60,076 nucleotides of DNA from an uncultured Chromatiaceae bacterium (lineage in GTDB: Bacteria > Pseudomonadota > Gammaproteobacteria > DRLM01): assembly GCA_945787555.1 (NCBI GenBank), contig CALZJG010000155.1:88015-148090 (forward strand), written 5' to 3'. Shown here piece by piece: positions 9,703 to 19,714 of this stretch. Position numbers and translations under genes: made by a program. Position 1 is the stretch's first letter, and each line of letters begins with the position of its first letter. The notes beneath the pieces were generated by a model. The model was not told where the DNA came from and searched no databases. It worked only from the letters and a program-made list of their open reading frames with translations.

Positions 9703-9932
9703 GATGATTCCTCGTGGGTACAGCTAAAGGGGGCGGCATTATAGCCTGGGGCAGTGGGTCGCGGCCAACCGAAGGTCAACGCAAGCTAACCGCCGGGGGA
9801 GGCGCAAGCTAACCTTCGGGTTGGCGTCGGCCAACGCCGGGGGTTTCGCGCCGCGCGGCACGGGGTTACGATGGGTGGCGCAAGATCAGCATGCGCTGAG
9901 CTTCGGTTTTTCACCCAGGAAGGGGGTTGCCC

Positions 9933-10799
9933 GTGATCCGCAGTATGACCGCATTCGCTCGCCAGGAGCGTGACACGCCCTGGGGAGTATTCACTTGGGA
10001 GCTGCGCTCGGTCAATCACCGTTATCTCGAGATCTCGCCCCGGCTGCCCGAGGACTTGCGCGGTTTGGAGGGGGCGGTGCGCGATCGTCTCAATGCCGCT
10101 TTGGGGCGCGGCAAAGTGGAATGTCTGTTGCGCTATCGACCGGCGGCAGACGGGAGCGGTGAATTGGTGCTCAACCGGCCCCTGATCGAAGCGCTGGAGG
10201 CGGCGATGAGGGAGCTGGAGCAGGCCCTGCCGGTCAGTGCGGCGATAAGTCCGCTCGATCTCTTGCGCTGGCCCGGGGTGGTGGAAGCCGCGTCGTTGGA
10301 CATGGAGCAAGTGAGCGCCGCGGCCCTGACGGGGCTGGCGGCGGCGGTGGAAGAATTGGTGGAGACGCGCCGCCGCGAGGGCGACAAACTCAAAACATTA
10401 ATCGAACAGCGCTGCGATGGCATCGCCGCGGCCGTGGAACAGGCCCGTGGACGGCTGCCGGAAGTGACGGCGCGACTGCGCGAGAAGTTGCACGCGCGGC
10501 TCGCTGAAGTGCGCGCGGAGCTCGATCCGGCGCGGGTGGAGCAGGAGATAGTGTTGCTCAGTCAACGCCTGGATGTGGAGGAGGAGATGGACCGCCTCAC
10601 TGCCCATATTGTCGAGGTGCGCCGCGTGTTGGAGCAGCCTGAACCGGTGGGTCGGCGCTTGGATTTTCTGATGCAGGAACTCAACCGCGAAGCCAATACC
10701 TTAGGCTCGAAATCCGCCGACGTGGAAACCACCCGCATCGCCGTTGAGCTCAAGGTGCTCATCGAGCAGATGCGTGAGCAAGTGCAAAACATTGAGTGA
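9933..10799 (+). CDS. yicC: YicC-family endoribonuclease
   Basis: 289 residues. The N-terminus IRSMTAFARQE and the conserved WELRSVNHRYLEISPRLPE stretch identify the YicC family; the C-terminal part has DVEEEMDRLTAHI and the LNREANTLGSKS motif. Family members are endoribonucleases involved in RNA decay and stationary-phase fitness. I choose GTG at 9933 because it gives the family N-terminus and lies 6 bases after AGGAAGGGGG; TTG 9927 is an alternative. It precedes gmk, a conserved adjacency. Confidence 0.92.
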   Translation: MIRSMTAFARQERDTPWGVFTWELRSVNHRYLEISPRLPEDLRGLEGAVRDRLNAALGRGKVECLLRYRPAADGSGELVLNRPLIEALEAAMRELEQALPVSAAISPLDLLRWPGVVEAASLDMEQVSAAALTGLAAAVEELVETRRREGDKLKTLIEQRCDGIAAAVEQARGRLPEVTARLREKLHARLAEVRAELDPARVEQEIVLLSQRLDVEEEMDRLTAHIVEVRRVLEQPEPVGRRLDFLMQELNREANTLGSKSADVETTRIAVELKVLIEQMREQVQNIE

Positions 10800-10888
10800 A
10801 TGGTGGCGCGTTCTGACCAGATCATGCCGCGGCAGTCGCAACACGGTAAATTGTTTGGTGTGCAATCCGCTAATTAACTAACGACTGA

Positions 10889-11521
<633 letters not shown>

Positions 11522-11551
11522 TTCCCTTTCCGGGGGCGGCGATAGTATACT
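11522..11551 (+). promoter_or_regulatory. Possible sigma-70 promoter for rpoZ-spoT
   Basis: TTCCCT (11522-11527) and TATACT (11546-11551) are separated by 18 bases, 50 bases before the rpoZ start. The -10 box is good, the -35 box poor. Read-through from gmk is equally possible. Confidence 0.35.
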
Positions 11552-11604
11552 CACCGGTCCCGTTTCAGGGTTTCCGTACGTTTTTCAATTTTGGGAGTAG
11601 AACG

Positions 11605-11922
11605 ATGGCGCGTGTCACCGTCGAAGATTGTTTGCAGAGCATCGATAACCGTTTCGAACTGGTGCTGATTGCCACCCAACGGGCGCGCCAGCTGGCCATG
11701 GGTACGCGTGACGCGACCCTGCCGTGGGAGAACGACAAGCCCACCGTCATGGCCTTGCGCGAGATCGCCGAGGGCAATGTCGACCAATCGGTGCTCGACG
11801 AAGTGATCGCCGAGGAGCATGCGCGCGAATCGGGCATGGCCGCCGAGGCCGAGGGCGAAACCACTTTGGTAGCGGAGCCAGAGGCAGCTCCCCTGCGCCA
11901 GCCGTTGGAGGGTGAGGACTAA
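11605..11922 (+). CDS. rpoZ: RNA polymerase omega subunit
   Basis: 105 residues beginning [11 protein letters not shown], with the diagnostic [16 protein letters not shown] segment that contacts the beta-prime subunit. Omega assists RNA polymerase assembly and forms part of a ppGpp site in gammaproteobacteria. The acidic C-terminal tail is somewhat longer than in Escherichia coli. The reading frame overlaps the start of spoT by 11 bases, consistent with coupled translation. Confidence 0.96.
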   Translation: MARVTVEDCLQSIDNRFELVLIATQRARQLAMGTRDATLPWENDKPTVMALREIAEGNVDQSVLDEVIAEEHARESGMAAEAEGETTLVAEPEAAPLRQPLEGED

Positions 11923-14167
11923 TCCCCTCCGCGGTACGGCTTTGAATCCTTCCGAATCCGGCTCACCGCTTGCCGCCGCCGATCAGGATACGACCACTAC
12001 ACTCATACGCGAGCTATGTGAGCGGCTCGGCAGTTATTTGGAGCCGGAGCAGGTCGCCAAGGTTTTTGATGCCTGTAATTTCAGCGCCGAAGCTCACAAA
12101 GGGCAGCGGCGCATGTCCGGCGAGCCCTATGTGCAGCATCCTATCGCCGTGGCCGGTATCCTGGCCGAGATGCGTATGGATCACCAGAGCATCATGGCCG
12201 CCATCCTGCACGATGTCATCGAGGACACCCCTACCGCCAAGGACCAGCTCGCCACTCGCTTCGGCGAGGACGTCGCGGAGTTGGTCGACGGCGTCAGCAA
12301 ACTGACCCAGATCAAATTCTCCAGTAAGGCCGAGGCCCAGGCGGAGAACTTCCGTAAGATGATGCTGGCCATGGTGCGCGATATCCGTGTCATCTTGGTC
12401 AAGCTGGCCGACCGCCTGCACAACATGCGCACGTGCGCCATCCTGCCGCCCGCCAAGCGGCGGCGCATCGCCCGCGAGACGCTCGATATCTACGTGCCCA
12501 TCGCCAATCGCCTGGGGATGAACACCGTGCGCTTGGAATTGGAGGATCTCGGCTTCGCCGGACTCTATCCCACCCGCTACCGTGTGTTGTCCGAGGCGGT
12601 GAAGAAGGCGCGCGGCAATCGTAAGGAGATCGTCACCAAAATCCAAGCGGCCATGGAGCAGCGTCTTGCCGGCGAGGAGTTGCTCGGACGGGTATTGGGG
12701 CGTGAGAAGCATCTGTACAGCCTCTACCGCAAGATGAAACACAAGACGCTGTCCTTCTCCGAAGTCTTCGACGTCTATGCCTTTCGCATCATCGTCGACA
12801 AAGTGGACGCCTGCTACCGGGTGCTGGGCGCGGTGCACAATCTCTACAAGCCGGTGCCGGGCAAGTTCAAAGACTACATCGCCATTCCCAAGGCCAATGG
12901 TTATCAAGCCTTGCACACGGTGCTATTCGGCCCCTATGGCGTGCCTATCGAGGTGCAGATCCGCACCGAGGAAATGAACACCGTGGCCGAGGCGGGGATC
13001 GCCGCGCACTGGTTGTACAAATCCAGCGACTCCTCCAGCGACAGCGCCCAAGGGCGGGCCCGCGAGTGGTTGCGTAATCTACTGGAGATGCAGAAGAACG
13101 CCGGGAATTCGTTGGAGTTTCTCGAGAACGTCAAGATCGACCTGTTCCCCGACGAGGTCTACGTATTCACCCCGCGCGGCGAAATCATGAAGCTGCCGCG
13201 CGGCGCCACGGCGGTGGATTTCGCCTACGCCGTGCACACTGACGTGGGCAATACCTGCGTGGCGGCCAAGATCGATCGGCGTTTGGCGCCGCTGCGCACG
13301 CTGTTGGCCAATGGTCAAACCGTTGAAATCATCACCGCGCCGGGTGCGCGCCCCAATCCGGCTTGGCTCAATTTCGTGCTTACCGGCAAGGCGCGCGCCA
13401 ACATTCGTCATTACCTAAAGAATCTAAAGCGCGAGGAAGCGGTCAGTCTCGGCCGGCGTTTGGTGGACCGCGCGTTGGTGATTTCCTCGACGACCTTGGA
13501 TCAAGTCCCCGCCTCGCGCGTCCAAGCCGTCGTCGAGGAACTCAAACTGCGCAGTTTGGACGATTTGCTCGACGACGTCGGCCTGGGCAAGCGCATGGCG
13601 GCCTTGGTCGCCAAGCGACTCTTGACAGAGAAAGAGGATATACCCAAACGCAGCGGGGGCTTCAAGAAGGCCTTGACCCGCTATGTGCCGGCCTGGTTGC
13701 GCGGCGGCGAACCCAGCCAACCGCGCCCGCTGGCGATCAAGGGCACCGAGGGCATGGTGGTCACCTTTGCTAAGTGCTGCCGCCCCATCCCCGGTGATCC
13801 CATCGTCGGCTTCGTCACCTCCGGGCGCGGTATCGTCATACACACCGAGACTTGCAAGAACCTGGCGGAATTCCGCAACCGTCCCGAGAAATGGATAGAC
13901 GTGCAGTGGGAGGCCGAGGTCCAAGGTGATTTTCAGGTGGAAATCCGCGTCGAAGTGGCCAATCGGCGCGGCGCCCTGGCCACGGTGGCGTCGGCCATTG
14001 CCGAGATGGAAGCCAACATCGACAATGTGAACATGGATGAGCGCGACGGCCGCTACAGCACCCTGACCTTGCTGATCGAGGTGCATAGCCGCCGTCATCT
14101 GGCGCGCGTGATGCGCCGGGTACGCTCCATAGAACTGGTGGCCCGTATCACTCGAACGAGGGGATGA
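11912..14167 (+). CDS. spoT: Bifunctional (p)ppGpp synthetase/hydrolase SpoT
   Basis: Up to 751 residues. The N-terminal HD hydrolase domain retains ILHDVIEDT, which is degenerate in RelA, so it is SpoT-type; the synthetase domain ([20 protein letters not shown]) follows, then the TGS domain (YVFTPRGEI), a CCRPIPGD segment and a C-terminal ACT domain. It controls the stringent response. The start is uncertain: GTG at 11912 has its purine-rich site directly adjacent, and a TTG at 11942 is possible; there is no ATG before the HD domain. Confidence 0.95.
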   Translation: MRTNPLRGTALNPSESGSPLAAADQDTTTTLIRELCERLGSYLEPEQVAKVFDACNFSAEAHKGQRRMSGEPYVQHPIAVAGILAEMRMDHQSIMAAILHDVIEDTPTAKDQLATRFGEDVAELVDGVSKLTQIKFSSKAEAQAENFRKMMLAMVRDIRVILVKLADRLHNMRTCAILPPAKRRRIARETLDIYVPIANRLGMNTVRLELEDLGFAGLYPTRYRVLSEAVKKARGNRKEIVTKIQAAMEQRLAGEELLGRVLGREKHLYSLYRKMKHKTLSFSEVFDVYAFRIIVDKVDACYRVLGAVHNLYKPVPGKFKDYIAIPKANGYQALHTVLFGPYGVPIEVQIRTEEMNTVAEAGIAAHWLYKSSDSSSDSAQGRAREWLRNLLEMQKNAGNSLEFLENVKIDLFPDEVYVFTPRGEIMKLPRGATAVDFAYAVHTDVGNTCVAAKIDRRLAPLRTLLANGQTVEIITAPGARPNPAWLNFVLTGKARANIRHYLKNLKREEAVSLGRRLVDRALVISSTTLDQVPASRVQAVVEELKLRSLDDLLDDVGLGKRMAALVAKRLLTEKEDIPKRSGGFKKALTRYVPAWLRGGEPSQPRPLAIKGTEGMVVTFAKCCRPIPGDPIVGFVTSGRGIVIHTETCKNLAEFRNRPEKWIDVQWEAEVQGDFQVEIRVEVANRRGALATVASAIAEMEANIDNVNMDERDGRYSTLTLLIEVHSRRHLARVMRRVRSIELVARITRTRG

Positions 14168-14168
14168 C

Positions 14169-14555
14169 ATGAGCAGAACCATAATCCAAACAGAGCGTGC
14201 GCCGGCGGCCATCGGCACCTACTCGCAGGCCGTAAAGGTCGGCGACACGGTTTATTTGTCCGGGCAGATCCCACTGGTGCCGGGCACCATGCGACTGGTC
14301 GAGGGCGATATGGCGGTGCAGATTCGCCAGGTCTTCGACAACCTGCAAGCGGTGGCCGAAGCGGCCGGCGGCACGCTGGCCGACATCGTCAAGCTCAACG
14401 TCTATCTTACCGACCTCAGTCATTTCCCGCTGGTCAATGAAATCATGGCCAGTTATTTCGCCGAACCCTACCCGGCGCGTGCCGCGGTCGGTGTGGCGGC
14501 GTTGCCCAAGGGCGCGGCTGTGGAGGCCGATGGGGTGATGGCGGTGCGGCCCTGA
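14169..14555 (+). CDS. ridA: RidA family reactive enamine/imine deaminase
   Basis: 128 residues. RidA hydrolyses reactive 2-aminoacrylate-type intermediates. It has [15 protein letters not shown] at the N-terminus, the [12 protein letters not shown] motif and the C-terminal [19 protein letters not shown] signature containing the substrate-binding Arg. It starts one base after the spoT stop, so it is almost certainly co-transcribed, as in many gammaproteobacteria. Confidence 0.95.
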   Translation: MSRTIIQTERAPAAIGTYSQAVKVGDTVYLSGQIPLVPGTMRLVEGDMAVQIRQVFDNLQAVAEAAGGTLADIVKLNVYLTDLSHFPLVNEIMASYFAEPYPARAAVGVAALPKGAAVEADGVMAVRP

Positions 14556-14577
14556 AGTCCTGCAGAGACCCTCGCTA

Positions 14578-14713
14578 TCGTGTCATTTCGGTCCCTGTCG
14601 CAAGCGTAAGGAGGGACTCTGCGAGCGATCTTGGGAGAAATCTTAAGTCATAGTGAAATAGCGTGGGTTGCGCTTTCTAGATTTCTCGCTGCGCTCGAAG
14701 TGACGCATCAGGT
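14578..14713. repeat. TGTCATT-ended intergenic repeat, copy 1
   Basis: This non-coding stretch begins TGTCATTTCGGTC and ends CTCGAAGTGACG, so its ends are inverted, and contains GAGCGATCTTGGGAGAAAT internally. A related copy lies at 15509-15607 on the other side of the small secreted protein gene. It looks like a dispersed palindromic intergenic element without transposase. Confidence 0.6.
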
Positions 14714-14770
14714 ACATTCTTGGGTGTGCTCAAAACTAACAATTGACCTGACCTGAAAGGGTTGCGCCAT

Positions 14771-15478
14771 ATGAAGAAAGCTAACGTCTTGCTAGCGCTG
14801 TCCGTCCTGTGCGCAACCGCCACGCCTGCATTCGCGCAGGCGCTTTCGCATGAACAGGAACTCAATTGTCTGTCTCTCCTCTATCTGCGCAATGTGTTTG
14901 GTGACGAGAAACAGAAGCGACCCACCGAAGGCGGTTGGTCAGAGCCCACGCCGGGGGAGGCGGTCACGCCGTTCGAGCCCGGTGAATATCTGCCGAAGGT
15001 GCAACGCATTGAATCTGCGGCTGAGGCGGGTAACAGGTATGCGAGCTTTGTCTTGGGTGAATTATATGATTCGGGGCAATGTGGTCTTCCTGAGGATGAA
15101 GACTTGACCAAGGAGTTTCTTGATGAAGCACGCGCGTATGAAGGCATATCACAGGCAATAATCATGCAGGGCGCGAAGCGTGGCATGACCAAAGAGACTT
15201 TGGAGCGCGCCTATTGGTGGTTGAAAGTCGCGATGCTCAGGTACCCGTACGTGAGCAAACAAGACGCCCGCCGCGTGTTCGCCGATAAAGGCAATGCGGA
15301 ACCCAGTGATGAGCAGATCCAAGGTTTTATTTCTAGTCTGCAGCCGCCCAAAGAAGTATTGGAGCAGCGTTTGCACCGCTTGTCGGAAAGCGCGCGGGAT
15401 ATCCGCGAGCCGTTCACCCCAGCCGAACTCGCCGAACTGGATCAACAGGCGCGCACTTGGGTGGCACAGCATCCGTGA
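14771..15478 (+). CDS. Secreted Sel1-like repeat protein, function unknown
   Basis: 235 residues, with a signal peptide (LLALSVLCATATPAFA). The mature part contains helical Sel1/TPR-like units: RIESAAEAGNRYASFVLGELY, then QAIIMQGAKRGM and ERAYWWLKVAML, the last being a typical Sel1 end. Such repeats usually mediate protein contacts in the periplasm. The gene is flanked on both sides by copies of a palindromic repeat, and is absent from the usual ridA-recG arrangement, so it may be an insertion relative to relatives (inference). ATG 14771 is preferred over the in-frame TTG at 14762 because it gives a normal signal peptide. Confidence 0.65.
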   Translation: MKKANVLLALSVLCATATPAFAQALSHEQELNCLSLLYLRNVFGDEKQKRPTEGGWSEPTPGEAVTPFEPGEYLPKVQRIESAAEAGNRYASFVLGELYDSGQCGLPEDEDLTKEFLDEARAYEGISQAIIMQGAKRGMTKETLERAYWWLKVAMLRYPYVSKQDARRVFADKGNAEPSDEQIQGFISSLQPPKEVLEQRLHRLSESARDIREPFTPAELAELDQQARTWVAQHP

Positions 15479-15508
15479 TGTATCGTGGGTGGCATGTGGT
15501 CAGGGGCG

Positions 15509-15607
15509 CTGTCATTGTTTCTCATTTCGAGCTCTGCCCCGCTCCTGCCCCGAATACAGCGAGGGATCTTGCGAGAAATATTCTCCGCTTGATTCGCGCG
15601 CAATGAC
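15509..15607. repeat. TGTCATT-ended intergenic repeat, copy 2
   Basis: Begins TGTCATTGTTTCTCATTTCGAGC and ends GCGCAATGACAG when trimmed to the inverted ends; internally AGCGAGGGATCTTGCGAGAAAT matches the GAGCGATCTTGGGAGAAAT of copy 1 at 14578-14713. The two copies bracket one gene. Confidence 0.6.
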
Positions 15608-15654
15608 AGGATAGGGCGCGAGGCTGAATCTTGCCGAGATTTGCTACTTAGCGG

Positions 15655-17772
15655 GTGGACCAAATGGACTCTGTTGCGACAGAAGACCGCAAGATCGACC
15701 GGCTCCCCGCCTCGGTCACGATCCTCAAAGGCGTGGGTCCGCGCCTCGCCGAGCGGCTCGAACGGTTGGGTATCCACACCGTTCAAGACCTGCTGTTCCA
15801 TCTGCCGCTGCGCTATCAGGATCGCACCCGTGTCCTGCCCATGGGCGCGTTGCGTCCCGGTGACGAGGCGGTGGTGCAAGGCGAGGTGCAGCTGGCCGAA
15901 GTGCGCCACGGACGCCGGCCCATGTTGCTGGTGCGAGTGAGTGATGGCACCGGTAGTCTCACCCTGCGTTTCTTTCATTTCACTGCCAAGCAGCGCGACG
16001 CACTCACGCGCGGCCTGCGCCTGCGCTGTTACGGTGAAGTACGCACGGGTCCCGCCACCTTGGAGATGATCCATCCCGAATATCAGCCGGCGGCCGGCGA
16101 CGTCGCCGAGCCGGCCGAGCGTAGCCTGACGCCCATTTATCCGACCACCGAAGGTCTGCATCAACTGACTTGGCGGGCGCTCACCGAACAGGCCTTGGCG
16201 CGTTTGCTCACGGCCGGCACGGTGGAGGAATGGCTGCCGGCGTCGTGGTTGCGCGTCAAGCACTGGCCCACTTTGGCGGAGGCCTTGCATTACGTGCATC
16301 GCCCGCCGCCGGACGCCCCCCTCGCGGACTTAGCGGCGGGCCGCCATGTCAGCCAGCAGCGTCTGGCCTTCGAAGAATTGCTCGCTCATCATTTGAGCCT
16401 GCGCCGCTTGCGCGAGCGCGTCCAGCATCATCGCGCTCCGCGGATCGCGCCGGCCGGCGCCTTGCGTGAGGCGTTTTTCGCCAGTCTACCCTTTGCGCTC
16501 ACCGGCGCGCAGCGCCGCGTCGTTGACGAGATACTCGTCGACCTCGGTCGGCCCCATCCCATGCAACGTCTGGTGCAGGGTGACGTCGGTTCCGGCAAGA
16601 CCGTGGTCGCGGCCGCCGCCGTGCTGGCCGCGGTGGAAGCGGGCCATCAAGCCGCCGTGATGGCGCCTACCGAGCTGTTGGCCGAGCAGCACCACCGCAA
16701 TTTCAGCACCTGGTTGGCGCCTTTGGGCGTGGCGGTAACGGGACTGGCCGGCAAGCTCAATAGCAAGAGCCGCGCGGCGGCCCTGGCCGGTCTTGCCGAC
16801 GGTAAAGTGCGCGTGGCAGTGGGTACCCACGCCTTGTTTCAGCAAGACGTGGCATTTCAAGGCTTAGGCTTGGTGGTCATCGACGAGCAGCACCGTTTCG
16901 GCGTGCATCAGCGTCTGGCGCTGTGGGAGAAGGGCCAGAATCATCACGGCTATCCGCATCAACTCATCATGACCGCCACGCCCATCCCGCGCACCTTGGC
17001 GATGGCGGCCTATGCCGATTTGGATTGCTCGCTGATTGATGAGCTGCCGCCCGGTCGCCAGCCGGTGGACACCGTGGTAGTGCCTGCTGTGCGCCGCGAG
17101 GTGATCGTTGAGCGGGTGCGCAGCGCCTGTCGCGAGGGCCGCCAGGCCTATTGGGTGTGTCCGCTGATTGAGGAATCCGAGGCGCTGCAATGCCAGGCGG
17201 CGGTCGATACTATCGCGACGTTGCGTCTCGCCCTGCCGGAGATGCGCATCGCCTTGGTGCACGGCCGCTTGAAGAGTGGTGAAAAAGACGCGGTGATGAG
17301 CGCTTTCACGGCCGGTGAGGTGGATTTGTTGGTGGCCACCACGGTCATCGAAGTGGGTGTGGACGTGCCCAACGCCAGCCTCATGGTGATCGACAACGCC
17401 GAACGCTTGGGTCTGGCGCAACTGCATCAATTGCGCGGCCGGGTCGGGCGCGGCAGTCAGCACAGCGCCTGCGTATTGGTCTATCAACCGCCGTTGTCGC
17501 GGGCCGGCCGGGCACGGCTGGGTATCCTGCGACAGACCAATGACGGCTTCGAAATCGCGCGCAAGGATTTGGAAATCCGCGGCCCGGGCGAAGTGCTGGG
17601 CACGCGCCAGAGCGGCTTGCTGGCGCTCAAGATCGCCGACCTGGTGCGCGACCAGGCGATGATTCCGCAAGTGGAGCGCGCCGCCGCTGCATTGCTGCGC
17701 GACCATCCCACCCATGTCGGGCCGCTGATCCGCCGCTGGTTGGGCGAGGCGGTACAGTTTGGCGATGTGTGA
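15655..17772 (+). CDS. recG: ATP-dependent DNA helicase RecG
   Basis: Branch-migration helicase for stalled forks and Holliday junctions. An N-terminal wedge/OB domain (residues 1-170) precedes the helicase core with Walker A GDVGSGKT, Walker B DEQH (VIDEQHRFGVHQR), TATPIPRT, and the TTVIEVGVDVPNA and QLRGRVGRG motifs. Length about 705 is normal. GTG 15655 and ATG 15664 are both possible; GGTGG at 15653 favours the ATG. A conserved recG-ubiC-ubiA neighbourhood follows. Confidence 0.96.
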   Translation: MDQMDSVATEDRKIDRLPASVTILKGVGPRLAERLERLGIHTVQDLLFHLPLRYQDRTRVLPMGALRPGDEAVVQGEVQLAEVRHGRRPMLLVRVSDGTGSLTLRFFHFTAKQRDALTRGLRLRCYGEVRTGPATLEMIHPEYQPAAGDVAEPAERSLTPIYPTTEGLHQLTWRALTEQALARLLTAGTVEEWLPASWLRVKHWPTLAEALHYVHRPPPDAPLADLAAGRHVSQQRLAFEELLAHHLSLRRLRERVQHHRAPRIAPAGALREAFFASLPFALTGAQRRVVDEILVDLGRPHPMQRLVQGDVGSGKTVVAAAAVLAAVEAGHQAAVMAPTELLAEQHHRNFSTWLAPLGVAVTGLAGKLNSKSRAAALAGLADGKVRVAVGTHALFQQDVAFQGLGLVVIDEQHRFGVHQRLALWEKGQNHHGYPHQLIMTATPIPRTLAMAAYADLDCSLIDELPPGRQPVDTVVVPAVRREVIVERVRSACREGRQAYWVCPLIEESEALQCQAAVDTIATLRLALPEMRIALVHGRLKSGEKDAVMSAFTAGEVDLLVATTVIEVGVDVPNASLMVIDNAERLGLAQLHQLRGRVGRGSQHSACVLVYQPPLSRAGRARLGILRQTNDGFEIARKDLEIRGPGEVLGTRQSGLLALKIADLVRDQAMIPQVERAAAALLRDHPTHVGPLIRRWLGEAVQFGDV

Positions 17773-17826
17773 GTGGCTCGCGTTACAATGCCCGCCCCAG
17801 CGAATCGATGGGTAAGAGCTGACGCG

Positions 17827-17886
17827 CTCGCCCCGCCCCCTTCGCCCTCCCGCCGCTAGGAGAGGGGAGAAGGCTGGGGCGTGCCT
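17827..17886. repeat. Intergenic GC-rich repeat, copy 2
   Basis: CTCGCCCCGCCCCCTTCGCC followed by AGGAGAGGGGAGAAGGCTGG and GGCGTGCC; related in order and ends to the stretch at 3855-3925. It lies between recG and ubiC. Confidence 0.4.
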
Positions 17887-17945
17887 TATCAAGCTGGCCA
17901 GCCGGTGCGTAGTCGCAGCATGACGAATGAGGAAAGGTTGCAGCG

Positions 17946-18527
17946 TTGTACAGCGAGAGTGATGCAAGGCGCGCCGGCGTGCGTGAGCCGCGTTGGTGGT
18001 CGGCGGCGCGCTGGCGCTTGTTGGGGGTGACGCCGGCGCTGCGCGCCTGGTTGTTAGATGAGACCTCGCTGACGCGACGGCTGCAGCTCGCCTGTCCGGG
18101 TCGCTTTCGGGTGCGTCTGCTGAGTTTGCGCCGCGCCCGGCCCGCGCCCGGCGAGCGGCGTGCCTTGAATATGCGGTTGGGAGAATACGGACTGATCCGT
18201 GAAGTGCACTTGTTATGTGGCGACACGCCGTGGGTGTATGCGCGCACGGTGATTCCACAGGGTACGCTGAGCGGACCGCAGCGGCGCCTCGCGCGCTTGG
18301 GCAACAAGCCGCTGGGTGCCGCCTTGTTCGCCGAACGCAGCATGCGCCGCGATGCGGTGGAAATTGCCCGCTATACGCGCAGCGAGCGCGGCTATGGCGT
18401 GGCCACGGCGGGTTTGAACCCGCCGCCCGCAGCGATCTGGGGGCGGCGTTCGGTGTTCCGTTTGCGCGGTAAACCCTTGCTGGTAAGCGAAGTGTTCTTA
18501 CCCAGCTTGTTGACAGTGGATGAGTAA
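17946..18527 (+). CDS. ubiC: Chorismate lyase UbiC
   Basis: Converts chorismate to 4-hydroxybenzoate plus pyruvate, the first committed step of ubiquinone synthesis. The 193-residue protein has the expected REVHLLCGDTPWVYARTVIP segment with the substrate-binding Arg, then LGNKPLGAALF and a C-terminal FRLRGKPLLVSEVFLP motif. The N-terminus with WSAARW fits the family. It starts with TTG at 17946; the start is uncertain. Followed at 30 bases by ubiA, the next enzyme. Confidence 0.9.
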   Translation: MYSESDARRAGVREPRWWSAARWRLLGVTPALRAWLLDETSLTRRLQLACPGRFRVRLLSLRRARPAPGERRALNMRLGEYGLIREVHLLCGDTPWVYARTVIPQGTLSGPQRRLARLGNKPLGAALFAERSMRRDAVEIARYTRSERGYGVATAGLNPPPAAIWGRRSVFRLRGKPLLVSEVFLPSLLTVDE

Positions 18528-18557
18528 AAGAAACATGCACGAAGGCGGCTGGTAACG

Positions 18558-19439
18558 ATGAGCACGCTACGTCTGGGGCGAACCCAAGACAAGCTGCGCC
18601 TATATGCATTGTTGATGCGTCTCGATCGGCCCATCGGCATCTTGCTGTTGCTGTGGCCGACCTTGTGGGCGCTGTGGATCGCCGGCGCGGGGCAGCCCAA
18701 CTGGGGGGTGTTGGCGGTGTTCGTGTTGGGCGTTGTGTTGATGCGCTCCGCCGGCTGTGTCATCAACGATTACGCCGATCGGCGCATCGACCCGCATGTC
18801 GCGCGCACCCACAACCGGCCCATCGCCGCCGGGCGAGTGGCGCCGCGTGAGGCGCTGGGACTGTTTGCGGTGCTGTGCCTGACCGCCTTTGCCTTGGTGC
18901 TGACCATGAACTCGCTGACCATCTGGCTGTCTTTCGGTGGGGTGGCGCTGGCGGCGGTGTATCCCTTTATGAAGCGCTACACTTATCTGCCGCAAGTGGT
19001 ATTGGGTATGGCTTTCGGTTGGGCGGTGCCCATGGCCTACGCGGCACAGACCGGCGCGGTGCCGCCGTTGGCGTGGCTGTTGTTCATCGCCACGGTGCTG
19101 TGGGCCACCGCCTATGACACGATGTACGCCATGGTGGATCGCAACGACGACCTCAAGATTGGGGTGAAATCCACCGCGATACTGTTCGGCGACGCAGACC
19201 GGCTCATCATCGCTGGCATCCAGGCCCTGTTCATCTTGGTGATGGTATTAGTGGGTCAGCGGGCAGAGCTGGGCGGCGGGTATTACGTGGGGCTAGTGGT
19301 GGCGACGGGCCTGGCGGTGTATCAGCAGTGGTTGATCCGACGCCGTGACGGCGCCGGTTGTTTCAAGGCGTTCTTGAACAATAACTGGCTCGGTGCGGCG
19401 ATTTTCGCCGGCTTGGTGGCGCAGTATTGGACCGCCTGA
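18558..19439 (+). CDS. ubiA: 4-hydroxybenzoate octaprenyltransferase UbiA
   Basis: Membrane prenyltransferase joining 4-hydroxybenzoate to the polyprenyl tail of ubiquinone. 293 residues with about nine helices. The first aspartate-rich motif is in [13 protein letters not shown] and the second in [13 protein letters not shown], both typical. Together with ubiC it shows the organism makes ubiquinone, and so has a quinone-based respiratory chain. Confidence 0.95.
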   Translation: MSTLRLGRTQDKLRLYALLMRLDRPIGILLLLWPTLWALWIAGAGQPNWGVLAVFVLGVVLMRSAGCVINDYADRRIDPHVARTHNRPIAAGRVAPREALGLFAVLCLTAFALVLTMNSLTIWLSFGGVALAAVYPFMKRYTYLPQVVLGMAFGWAVPMAYAAQTGAVPPLAWLLFIATVLWATAYDTMYAMVDRNDDLKIGVKSTAILFGDADRLIIAGIQALFILVMVLVGQRAELGGGYYVGLVVATGLAVYQQWLIRRRDGAGCFKAFLNNNWLGAAIFAGLVAQYWTA

Positions 19440-19507
19440 GGCGGGTCGTTGCGATTCATGCGGTGATGGAGTGCAATAGGGGATCCCAGCCGGGGTTCCA
19501 TGAGGAC

Positions 19508-19714
19508 ATGGCGATGCAGAAGGAACAATTCGAGGTGCAGAACGTGAAATGCGGCGGCTGCGTCAATGCCATCCAGCAAGGTCTGAAGACCGTTTCCGGC
19601 GTCGTGGAGGTGCTAGTGGAAATCGCCGGTGGCAAGGTGACGGTGAACGGTGGGCGGCTCGATCGCGCCGCTTTGTCGGCTAAGCTGGCCGGCTTGGGTT
19701 ATCCGGTCAAATGA
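19508..19714 (+). CDS. Heavy-metal-associated (HMA) domain protein, CopZ-like
   Basis: About 68 residues with one HMA fold: FEVQNVKCGGCVNAIQ carries the metal-binding CxxC (CGGC), followed by VVEVLVEIAGGKVTV and a C-terminal LAGLGYPV strand. Such proteins bind Cu(I) or other soft metals in the cytoplasm; the GMxCxxC of classic CopZ is replaced by NVKCGGC. ATG 19508 and 19514 are both possible. Its stop overlaps kdsD by four bases (ATGA), so it is co-translated with the KDO gene, with no obvious functional link. Confidence 0.8.
   Translation: MAMQKEQFEVQNVKCGGCVNAIQQGLKTVSGVVEVLVEIAGGKVTVNGGRLDRAALSAKLAGLGYPVK

Noticed and set aside
11912-14167. RelA instead of SpoT
   Set aside because: The hydrolase motif HDVIEDT is intact and the gene is in the rpoZ-spoT order.
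16864-18609. 581-codon open frame on the minus strand opposite recG and ubiC
   Set aside because: It is antisense to RecG with all helicase motifs and reads as low-complexity Arg/Ala/His-rich protein typical of GC-rich shadow frames.
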